Below are positions 36,378 to 46,995 of a stretch of DNA of 64,000 nt, one piece after another. Under the pieces are notes generated by a model. It did no database searches, had not been told where the DNA came from, and saw only the letters and a program-made list of their open reading frames with translations. Source of the stretch: Phorcus lineatus (taxonomy: Eukaryota > Mollusca > Gastropoda > Trochida > Trochidae); assembly GCA_921293015.1 (NCBI GenBank), contig OV121091.1:35634839-35698838 (forward strand). The letters run 5' to 3'. Within the stretch, counting starts at the first letter, position 1, and each line of letters starts with the position of its first letter. The position numbers and the translations under genes were made by a program.

Positions 36378-38582
36378 TCACAGTTCACCGTCCAGTTTCT
36401 TCCTGTAGTACCTGATCTTCATGTTCAGCAGGTCGCACCTCAGCCTGTGCTCCGCCTCCAGACAGTCTCGTTCATATTTGATGTTCCTCATCCTCGCCTG
36501 GTGCTCTATTCGCTTATATCTTACCACCTTGGTCACCCGTCCAGGCGACCTGGACGATACGTGACCATTCATTCCAACTCTTGTGGGATTTGTTGACGTC
36601 ATCGGTCTGGAAACTGTCCCAGGACGGTTGCTATTTCCATATTTCCTACATCCTATTTGTTCAGCCTCGCCACATTTGATAGCACTCTTACTATGAAACG
36701 GGTTTGACGATTCACCTCTATAATTTCCTTTCACAACCTCAACGTCCTGGGGTTTCTGTAAAGCAAGAGCTACACCATTTATCTCCCTTGTGTTAGAATC
36801 AGACCTATGACCGGTAAATAGGCCTTGTGGCGTGAGATCATCACTGACGCCGCGTTCAAACAATATAGAATTAGTGATGCGTTCAACAGACTTACTGAGG
36901 CTCCGTTCAGGGGGACGGTAGGAAGGAACGGAACAACTCAACCTGGCCGCGATACTGTCAACCCTGTTGCTAGGAGGGGGCGTGTCTGATACGTGGTCCT
37001 GAGATTGCAGTTTGGTGCATGCGTGGTCTTGAGCGTTGGGTTTGGATGTTACGGACACGTTGTCGTGGTTGATGAGCCTTGATGCATAGGACACGTGATC
37101 TTGAGGATTGAGTTTAGATGACACGGACCCGAGGTCTTGGCTGAGGAGTTTAGATGTTGCAGACACGTGCTCCTGAGGCAGGAATCTACTGGACGATGAA
37201 GACGCTGATGTGGATGCTGAAGATACGGACGGCAGTGAAGAAGGCACGGGGGCGAAAGAGATTGGTAGCGAGGAGGTTGGGGAGTACACGTAATTTGTGA
37301 CAGTGGGGGGAGAACCGGCGGAGGAGGATGGAGAAGAGGAGGGGTCTATCGTGTACCCCTGGGAGCCCGGGTGGAGAGGGGACGCGCTCCCTCGCTTTGG
37401 TTCTTCATCAGGGTCACTGAACTGCTCTGACTTCACCGAAGCTGAAATAAGGTAAAAACCCAATGAGAACTTTGTGAAAATGTATCTTAAATAAAATATT
37501 TCGGTTGTACTGCTATTAAAATCAATGTTAAACCTTTTACGTGTGTTCAGCTTTATATATAAGCACATACATGAATATAAAGTTATGCATGCGGTCGCCA
37601 AGCTAAGGACCCGACGCCATCGTAAAGATGCTGTAACGTCTTGCACAAGAGGATGACATTTTTACCGAATCTTACTGCGGCTCAAAATAGATTGGCTTAT
37701 GTCCAAGTTGATCCAGTGAATTATCTACTTTGGACACGAAACATACACCACTTTGACACCTCTTTGAATAACGTGTCTATGGGGTGGATTAATGGTAGGG
37801 AAAATATCAACATCAATTTTCAAAACATACAATTGATTACATCGTAAAAGCACTAACGCCGACGTTTTCAGTAGACCATTTCAGAGGACTGAGGAAGCCA
37901 GTCAAACAGGAGACGAATAGTTTTAGTGTAGTGTTGATGGCTCTTGACAAGATTCTTATTGATTACTTCGCGAACAAGGCTAACGGGACCAGGGGGTCGT
38001 TGCACAAAGCAACTTAACACTAAGGTTAACCTTAGTGCCATCTTTTAACATTACACTAAGGCTACCTTAGTGACTTAAGGTAACCTTAGTGTTTAGTGCA
38101 ACGGGTCCCAGGTATGTACATGATAATTAACGCATTGCGGTCTCACAACATATCAGTGAAAGTACTTCAAAATTTAGAAAAGTGAGTTGAGGAAAGGCGA
38201 GTGATATTGTTTGTGCATGACATCGCAGAGTCTTACCTTGAATACCATACGCTTCATCTTCTTCGGTAGAAGGGAGGTAACTCGAGTTGAACTTGCTGGC
38301 GAGAGTGAAGAAGGGAAACTCAGTTCCCTTCTTACAGGCCTCCGTTATATCACGCGCTCGGTTCTTTAGATTCTTCCAACAGGCCTGTAACTGTCTGCTC
38401 GTCCTAAGGTTGACGTTTTCCAGAGAGTTGTATCTATCGGTGAGCTCGAGCCAGGCTCTCTCCTTCTCTCTTCTCCCCACTCCATCCAGCCGCTTGTCCT
38501 CGAAGATAACGATGTACTCTCGGATCAACTGCAGTAGTTGATCTTTCTCGTATGGCGAGAAGTTTACCGATCTTTTAAACAT
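36378..38582 (-). CDS. Gene C: Myb/SANT-like DNA-binding domain protein
   Basis: Two exons: 38582-38237 (ATG at 38582) and 37441-36378 (stop). The donor is CAAG|GTAAG and the acceptor TTTCAG|C; the join restores frame and gives 469 residues. Residues about 4-85 form a Myb/SANT-like domain of the MSANTD3/zeste type: FSPYEKDQLLQLIREY, then aromatic W in RAWLELT and CWKNLKNRA, the expected three-helix pattern. The middle is Ser/Pro-rich with a 12-residue repeat (about residues 201-269). The C-terminus is a basic, likely helical tail (RIEHQARMRNIKYERDCLEA), as in related proteins. Likely a nuclear DNA-binding regulator; targets are unknown. Such domains are also shared with Harbinger-type transposon proteins, so a domesticated origin is possible. 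The upstream 38.6-39.2 kb looks promoter-like but is not demonstrated. Confidence 0.82.
36981..37187 (-). repeat. Degenerate 12-residue (36-bp) repeat in gene C
   Basis: Five to six consecutive units fit the pattern [RK]-[LFP]-x-x-Q-[DE]-H-V-S-x-x-S: RFLPQEHVSATS, KLLSQDLGSVSS, KLNPQDHVSYAS, RLINHDNVSVTS, then two shorter units. Units are exactly 12 residues apart for the first four. Confidence 0.8.
37985..38110. repeat. Hairpin (MITE-like) element in gene C intron/exon-1 flank
   Basis: GGGACC...GTTGCAC at the left and GTGCAACGGGTCCC at the right are inverted repeats. The interior is rich in CACTAAGG/CCTTAGTG palindromic words. About 126 bp long, non-coding. A decayed relative is at 34956-35060. 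Confidence 0.7.
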
Positions 38583-39961
38583 GATGCTAGATTGCACATA
38601 GGTGTAGTCTGCCCTGGATCTGCTTAGTGGTCACTCGTCCATATGGAGCAAATATTATGAGATACGTTATGAGTTCAGATGCACCTCTCTGTGGTCAAAT
38701 GTGGCCGGTCTGACTTTCTCGTTCACTCCTTCTCAGCTCGCCCCGCTATAGTGCTGATCGCGGGATGCGTGAGTGTCAGGACCAGAGCAAGTAGGGCTGC
38801 TCTATCAAGTTCACACATTCACCCACATATTTGGAGAATAGATCACGGGAAGCACTCTTCTTCGTTATCAGTTGACTGCCACAGTGCTATAACGAAGATC
38901 AGACATCACGTGACACGAGTTCACCTTGAGACGGCTCAAGTTGCTTGTGGCTCAGTATTGATTGCCAGCAAGTTCACGTGGTGGTTCAAGCTATTTTTGA
39001 CGCGCTCTCGTGTGAGGCGAGGCGCGGGATAGATACAGCAAGCACTGTCTCCATATGTGGTCACGTGAACTAGCTGTAGAGTCGAGTCGAGCTAGATGAA
39101 GTGACCCCGGGCTGATCCGGTTAAGTTGAGTAGCAAGGAAGATCAAGTTGTCAGTCGCTGAGAGCTCCACATACCGGGATGTCAGCCCCAACAACATCAA
39201 ACAGCCCGGCTCATTCTAGACAGACAGGCTGAGAGAGGGAGAGAGCTTGAAGCCGTGCAACATGTGTTGAGAATATGTGGGGCTGCAATGCCTGTCCTTG
39301 TCTTACCCCGGCCGGCTCATCTTTATTGTTATCTTAACTGAACTAGCAGCACTCGTCAGGCTCCCTGATCTAGCACAGAAACATATTTACTTGTCTACAT
39401 TAACGCACCTTTCAGTACAGTAATACTAAGCTCTTTTTTTTTATCCCATTTGATATTTACTTTGAAAAGTTCAGTATTAAATTCTTCCAAAAGCTGCTTG
39501 TTGATTTTCTGGTTTCGGTGAGATTGTAATACAATATGGAGTCGATGTCATGAGTTATTTCATATATAAAATAATAAAAACAAATAATACTGAGATAAGA
39601 ATTCAAACAGGTCTCTTAAGTATTAAAACTAATTTGTATACCTGAATCTGATTTGTCTACATATACAAGTATCTGTGCAACATATTGTATTTTTCATGTT
39701 CAAGATATAAAAGGGAATATACTATGAATATAGTTCCGGAGTATGCTTTCACCCTGAAGAGAGTATTATAGGAAGTTAAATCAAATCACCTAATACTTTT
39801 GTATTCTTTATTTTACCAAATTGGGGGGGAAAACTCAAAGAGATGTTCAAGATGATTTTCAACTTGAATTCAATCGAATTTGATGTTTTCAGAATGGAAA
39901 CTTTAAAAAAGTACCATAATCCTTTGAATTATTATAAGTAGGTAATTGTTTACTTTTGTCA
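38583..39961. other. Upstream flank of gene C
   Basis: The first 650 bases are more GC-rich than the surroundings and would contain the promoter and 5' UTR of gene C (minus strand). No specific element can be named. The remainder to 39961 is AT-rich with nothing recognised. Confidence 0.4.
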
Positions 39962-40235
39962 TACGTGGTTCGAATCCCGCCAGGGGCTCGGCAACTTTGT
40001 CTGCAGTAGAGAACTGTTCTACATGCAGTCAGGTTTGGGTGCAATGCTACACTGAATATCAGCGCAGTACCACCCATGGTTCGCTAGTTCCAGCCGATGC
40101 TCGCAGGTTTCACCGCAATGCATAGCCACAATGGTGTTGCGGGCTTTCTCCCTGCAATAATACTAGCAGCCGCGATATAAGTGAAATAATCTTGAAAGCG
40201 GCGTTAAACACCAACTCACCTCACCTCACCTCACT
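39962..40235 (+). mobile_element. tRNA-derived SINE, plus copy (5' truncated)
   Basis: The left part carries a B-box-like GTGGTTCGAATCCCGCC and CAGGGGCTCGGCAACTTTG. The body ends with GCGGCGTTAAACACCAACT and a (CTCAC)n-type tail at 40213-40235. The minus copy at 41833 shows the same order and also has the A-box side, which this copy lacks. Confidence 0.78.
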
Positions 40236-41832
40236 TTTGTCATAGCTACATGTAGTCATGACATGTACATGTAAAGTGTTCTCTTCTTATTTTTCAGATA
40301 AAAACGAACATGTGAAGATATTGTTACAAAGCATATAACAGTAACCGTTGCTTTATAACGATATTCTTGTCAACGGTAAAAGATTGGTCACAAGTGGCCC
40401 GGATTACCTTTTTCTTGATTTAATCGCTATGTATATTTTGAACATTTCTAATAAATTCTTTCCTAATGCAAACAGCAAAAATCCAAAACAAAAATAATAA
40501 TGTTAACAAGTTACTAAGTATGTAAGTTTGTAGGTAATTAGTTAATGTTTAGGTAAGTACGTAAGTATATCTTGTCAATGGGCAAGGTGATGACAGTTGA
40601 TGATAGAGATGATGGTCTTGGCCTGTGAGCATTGGGTCTCATCAATTATGTCCCCTGATCAATCATCACATTTATTCGGATGACGTCCTATGTACACCTT
40701 CGCATTTTCATTATGTGTTTAAACATGGCAGGCTTTTGTCTCCAAACGGAATATATGCGCATCGTAGGAATGGACCCACCCAAGTCTCCTGAAGTACTCA
40801 TGGACAAGCCGAATGCCTATTTTGAAAAGTCACTGCTTGCTTATAATTTTGAGAAGATATAAATTGAGTAATCTTGGACTCTTCGTTGTGTGAGTTGGGG
40901 AAATGTTTTATATATGAATTATAACTTCATAACCACAAGATTTTGCAAGTTCTGGTATATGTTGAACTAACACAGTAGAAATGGATAGAGGTCCTTATTG
41001 TCCTTGTTTCACCTACCAGCGTCGAATACGCCCGTCAAAGATCTTGTGTCATAATGATTTGAATCATCCTTGGTCACCCAGGGCTAATGTTCGATACTCT
41101 TCACAGAGCACCCTTGGGCCTTTCATCACGAAAATGTGTACTCGAATTACTTGCCTGTGAGTCCTGTTAATAAACAGAAAACAAATGAAACTAGTTGATA
41201 ATATGAGATAACGCTCATTGTAAAACCATTCCTTTTCAGTGCAGGATTGGGAACTTTGAAATTTAAAATTTTCAGGGAAACGTATCCATTTATTGGCTGT
41301 AAACACAAAAGTGTCATGGACTTCTCAACTCTGGATCAAAGCGATTTACAAAACGTCTTTTTAAGTTCACATTTCCATGCGACGTAGCAGCAGTTTCATG
41401 TCGGTACTCATGGATGGGTAATTTCAAAAGAGAATGTCCTGTTTAGAGTCCTAGGGGTGATCATGGAAGAGAATCGGGACATTCATTTATGGGTAACCAA
41501 AGATGGGTGATTTTCACAGAAATCTCTTTAGATGGAATATAGTATCATATCTATGAGTGTTTAATTTAGTTATGGCTGCATCATTATCCTTCCTCTCAGA
41601 ATAAATTGCTGAAACATACTTAAGAATGTAAGTGAGATGGCAATATGAAAATCCTCAGGTATTGTAAAAATCAAATCATCTTCCAACTTGTACTCACAAT
41701 TTCAAGCAAAACAACATATATAATATACACGGAATTCATTGAAGAGTAACAAAAAGTTTAGTGGGATATCTTTCTGTAGATAGCAATGGTTCAGGCATGA
41801 TCACATTATTTGTAGCTCAGTTTATAAAAAAA
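40236..41832. other. Gene-free stretch between SINE copies
   Basis: AT-rich DNA with no recognised gene or repeat. Short frames at 40680-40862 and 41064-41306 have no recognisable features. Confidence 0.5.
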
Positions 41833-42076
41833 GATGAGTGAGGTGATTTAGTGTGTAAGCCCACTTACAAGAATATGTCAATTTTATCACGGCTGCTAGT
41901 ATTAATGCAAGCCCGCAACACTATTATGGCTGAAATTCACTGTAGCATTGCAACCAAACATGCGTGTAGATCAGCTCTCTCCAGCAGACTTAGTTGCCGA
42001 GCCCCTGGCGGGATTTGATCCACGGACCTTTTCATCCGAAGCCGAACTCGCTAACCACTGCCCTATCCCACTCCTA
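41833..42076 (-). mobile_element. tRNA-derived SINE, minus copy
   Basis: Read on the minus strand: GGGCAGTGGTTAGCGAGTTC (A-box-like), GGATCAAATCCCGCC (B-box-like), CAGGGGCTCGGCAACTAAG, then a body ending in CACCTCACTCATC. Order and words match the plus copy at 39962-40235. RNA polymerase III promoter boxes are inferred from the match to box consensus. Confidence 0.78.
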
Positions 42077-42619
42077 ATAGGAAAATATCACAATCATCAT
42101 CATAACCATCATCATCACAATGTCCACATTTCAACCAGGGAGTAATTTCATTTTTGACACCATAAACTCATATTGAAACCATATTAAGTTATATTTATAA
42201 ATGTTAAACATTTAGACACCATCTTACAATTTTGCGGTTATTGTGTAGCAAATCCACTAGTAATTGACACACCATCTTTTCTTTTTTTTACAGAAACGCA
42301 GTTGTATTTTAGACAGTATTACTCGTGCATAAAAAAATCGCATTATGGAAAAACAGTTTAGACTTCATCACAAAGTTTTCCGATTATTTTATTAATTTAA
42401 GAAAACACCTTATTTTGAACGAAATCACGCAATCAAGCGTTTGGCTAATTTATAAATCAAACGTAATTAAGCCATAATCAGTGCAATTTAAATTTTGAGA
42501 ACACTTGAATCAAAAGGATCAGCTGAATGACGTCATTACACAATATTTAAGTCAAAGGACTACTTTTGCCAGGCAGATTTTAATTTACACCAGGACACTA
42601 GGTCATCGCTCACGCCAAT

Positions 42620-44138
42620 CTTTCCCAAGGCAAACAGGATAAGATAAGTAGCAAAGCTCTTACCAAATCAATTGAAAATGGTGGATTAAGGGTACCAAAC
42701 CTAGAAAATACTTTCAAATCCCAAAAATTTACTTGGATTTAGAGATAATTCAAAAACGATTCAAAACTTAAAACATTATTTTATAATAACGTCAACACAA
42801 ATGATATGAAATTCCTATCAACTTGTGAACAATATATCAAACAAAATATACTAACTAAGCGTTCTAATAATTTTTTATAAGGATTTAATAATACATTTAA
42901 TAAGCATGGGGCAGTACAGCAATAGAAACAGCGAAACGTTAAGGAAGAAGACGATATTCACAAGCAGTTTGGCATAATGACTAATTCCTCATAGAACATA
43001 AGCCAACACACTATAGACACTATGAAAAGTCTGGAGTACACACTTTTTACGATTTGGTTGATTGCAAAGGAAACCTTGTCACTTCTGAACAATTTGAAAA
43101 AAACTGCTCAACAAATTCTTTAGAATATGCTGGGATTTGTTAAAGGATACAAAACTACTTCAAATTATCAAATATCACACTTCATTAGAAAACTGGCATG
43201 CCTTTCATTCGTTTCTTTATTACGCGATCTAATAAGATTAAAGAGCCACTCCGTGATTTGTTGGAGTCATATATGCCAAACTTAATCAATGATGTCATTT
43301 GATAGCGAAGTATCTACTGTTACCAAAAAGACACATATTAAAGCTTGTTGTTTTTTACAGTGACACTATAGAGGTAGAACTTCGCAATTATGATAGAAAA
43401 CCGGACAATGGCGCGCGTCAAATAGTCAAACGTAATTTTGGAGACTTATCTAAAACAGCCAGGAGGGCAGTTAGGAGTTGATAGCTTTTGTTATGTTTAT
43501 ATAACTAATATCCATGCATATTGGACGTGATATCTACACCTCTGTGCATTTATAAGGCTGTTATCAGATTTTCATGGAAAACCAGTATTTGTCATATATA
43601 TGTCTTTTGGACATGAAAAGTTAAGATTTTTTTTATTTCATATCATCACATATGACATTTAGGTTCGTATCAAAGGTAAATAATATGTTATGAAAATCAC
43701 GGAGTGGCTAAACAGAGGATGAAGAATATTCTTTGATACATTACAGACAACTGAAAACCAAATTCATAATACAAATATAAAGGCAAATGAAACTTACAAT
43801 TAAACGAATTTATAACGGAAAGTGATTGGAACTATATCCATAAACTCCCTTTCAGGGCGCTTGTTAATGCAAAACACCAATGGTTTCAATATAGTATTAT
43901 TCACAGGTGTCTAGCAACCAATGAAATGCAATTGAAAATGGACTTGATTGAATCAAACGCTTGCACTTTCTGTAAAAATATAGTCGAAACCATAACGTAC
44001 TTATTTTATGAGTGTGTAATTGTCAAGGAACTGTTGAAAAAATTGACTAATTGGATTCAACATAAAACGGGCATTCTTTTCAACTTTGATAAGAGGAAAC
44101 TATTATTTGATACCCGGAAAAAAGAAACGATGTGTTAA
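42620..44138 (+). pseudogene. Old LINE 3' half (L1-like ORF2 C-terminus)
   Basis: Several frames read like the C-terminal region of L1/Tx1-type ORF2: KSIENGGLRVPNLEN near 42665, FYDLVDCKGNLVTSEQF near 43045, LVNAKHQWFQYSIIHRCL near 43862, then CTFCKNIVETITYLFYEC, a zf-RVT-type Cys cluster, at 43963-44016. Stops and frameshifts interrupt it throughout, so it is dead. RT catalytic blocks were not found; the copy is probably 5' truncated. Confidence 0.75.
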
Positions 44139-45857
44139 CTCGTATCATAGTCATCACGAAATACAATATTTTCAAATCAAGATTAGGATAGAAACAACCA
44201 CGTGCACACGTCTCACATATCCAAAATGATATCGAAATTCATACACTTTAGATAAATACAACGCTTACATTAATTATATCTAACACGGTTTTTAAAAATT
44301 TTGATCTTTATGTCATATGCTTTTCAGTGAATATAACTAAGATGGTCAATATCTGATAAGCTGTACACCTTAGAATATACATGTACAATTGTTGTCAATA
44401 TTGTTATTATCAATATTCCGGTTATGATTTTCCTTGTAAATTTATGTCGACTTTGTGTAATCCGCTAGTTGATTTTTATAATCCTGTTCTACTGGAAGAC
44501 CACTATACATGTATGTATTACCAATACTCATGTGTCGATTTCCGTTGAATGCTAAAACAGTGCAATGAAATTTATTAAAACATCTTTCCCCTGGCGTTTG
44601 CAACTTTGTGTGCATTCTAGCCCTCAATATTGAAATTCAAAAAACCTTACCCTCCCCGTAGTCGTACGAGAGGGCTTACCACGTCATTTCGCAAAAGCCG
44701 TGACGTAGAACACATGACATTACGCAGCTGAAAATGCAATGAAAATAGCTTATGCTTACCTTCTTCAAATACAGAAAGAACATAAAAAGGCGATAAACTC
44801 AATGAGGAATGTGTCTGTCATAAATATCGGCAATGCATTACTAGATTCTCTGGAAATCGCACACACGATCGATCCAAAGAAGCACACATGACTCAATTAA
44901 AAGTCGTCGATAAGCAACGTCACCTAAACTGTATAACCGGCATATTAAAATTAGAATTATTCCAAATGCGACAGGAAAGATTGGTGTCAGCAAGAATAAT
45001 TAGTGCAATAGGGTATATGACTCTAGATCAATCTGGATACCTAAGAGGAAATCGCATCGGGGTTCATAATTTCTTACGATTCTTTAAAGGAAAATATCAC
45101 TTTGCAAGGGTGAAACGACGTCTAAGACAACCTACGACGTAAAATTTAATAAGTTTATAACTTTATAACTTTGTTGTTTCTTCAAATTCTTGACTTGGGT
45201 ATTGAATAGATAATTATAATGGACTCCACGTCATACAATGCTTAAGAAATTCATGAATGAATGTCAAATTGTTATAATTGGCATAAAAATATCTGCAATA
45301 GTACCAATTCTAGTACTTTTTCGGGGTGAGTCCTTTACGGTATTCGAACTCACACCTTCAGTCAAGCAACACCGCCAGCACTGTCTGGTCGTGACATCAC
45401 ATGTACGTATTGGTACACACATTTCGAAGAAAGTACAAGACTTTCTTCTATTATTGATACTACCTGAGATATTGATCAGGTGAACACTTGTTTCAGTTTC
45501 ACATTAGTAAAACAAAACATACAAAAATACATTTGTTTCTAGTTTTCTCTCCTTACTTTGTCCTGTTCACTATCTATCATATGTGCCTTTGAATATCTAA
45601 TTAAGTTCGTTATCATCCTGGAGATTATTTTAAGATGAATAATTGCTCCAAACTTATTTAATTCCAATAATAAGTGTTTTCACTTTTAACATTCGGATTT
45701 TAAATAATAAATCTAAAATTTTACATCGGTTTGCATCTTGTCTAAAGCACTCGTAAAATATTGTTTTGCTCATTCATGAGTTATTTCTACTGGATGACAC
45801 TCCTATTACCACACATACATGTATGTAGCTCATATCATATCTTACTAATGTACGAAG

Positions 45858-46160
45858 TTAGCCTGGCTTATGGCATGGCGTCCGGCGTCCGGCGTCGGTC
45901 CGTTGTAAACTGTTTCCTCTTCTTCAGAACCATTGGCTCAAGAAATCAGAAATCATGCGTACAGACTACTTGAGTAATGAGTTTTCTAATTTATTGACCC
46001 CTGGTGACCTCTCTTAAGGGCCTAAAAGGTCCTAAAACCTATTTCGCCTATTTTTTCCGAAAAGACAAGGCCGGAAAACGGAAATCTTGTGTACAGACTC
46101 CGTAGCTCACGAGGATTTAGATAAAGTGATTTGGTGATCTTGTGACATCCATATTTTTTA
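45858..46160 (+). repeat. Interspersed repeat with GTCCGGCGTCCGG core, copy 2
   Basis: See the copy at 8012-8290: the same TCCGGCGTCCGG core and the following TTCTTCAGAACCA-type stretch occur in the same order. Boundaries are approximate. Confidence 0.5.
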
Positions 46161-46689
46161 AAATAGATTGTAGATGGACTGGTGATCCACAGAAAGAATG
46201 ACTCTTTTTATATAACTTGAGCTACTTTTATAGGGAGAGAATATCTTATTACCTGACTTCCAAACATTATGCGTTTTAGAACTGGTAGGGTCTGTTCAAA
46301 CTGATCATTCGAGTCCTTTTAATGACAACTGGAGATGCTTAATTGTTTCTGTTTAAAGTTATATTAATTTGAATACATCGATTGATATGTTACTCGTTGG
46401 CTCACTAATTCATGTGCATATGCAATATATATGAATATATCATTATAAAAAATAAGATATACATTCTTTTTCATCACTGCTTATGTATATATCTAATTAA
46501 TATTATCTATATTATTCAATTCCATACAATTTGTACGAGAATTCCGTCACGCTATTCTACATGGATCATCAATCAGCAATAAATACTCATTGCTCAATTT
46601 AAAACTTCACTTAGTTTCTTTTCATGTACACGTGCATGCATTGCTCCATCACATCTAAATAAAATGGAGGATTCTGTGTATATGTCACG

Positions 46690-46995
46690 TGTTCTATTTT
46701 CAAGACAGCCACCTGTTTTTTGTTTTTTGAGTATCATGTCAACCACGTGTTGTTTGGTGTTCTATTATGAAGTCAACCACTTACTGTTTGGCGTTCTATT
46801 TTCAAAGACAAAAACTTGTTGTTTCGTGCTTATATAATCAAGTCAACCACTTGTTGTTTGGTGTTCTATCATCAAGTCAATCACTTGTTGTTTGGTAAAT
46901 TTTCAAGTCAACCAATTGTTGTTTGGTGTTCTATTATCAAGTAAACCACTTATTGTTTGGTGCTCTATTATCAAGTCAACCACATGGGGTTTTTT
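46690..46995. repeat. Imperfect tandem array, unit about 38 bp
   Basis: The words AAGTCAACCACTTGTTGTTT and GGTGTTCTATTATC alternate about seven times with substitutions and small indels. Non-coding; about 330 bases beyond the stop codon of gene D in its direction of transcription, so it could lie in its 3' UTR. Confidence 0.85.

Noticed and set aside
45310-45420. Possible tRNA gene on the minus strand
   Set aside because: Only a B-box-like word (GAGTTCGAATACC) is present; I could not fold an acceptor stem or find an anticodon arm. It may be a SINE scrap.
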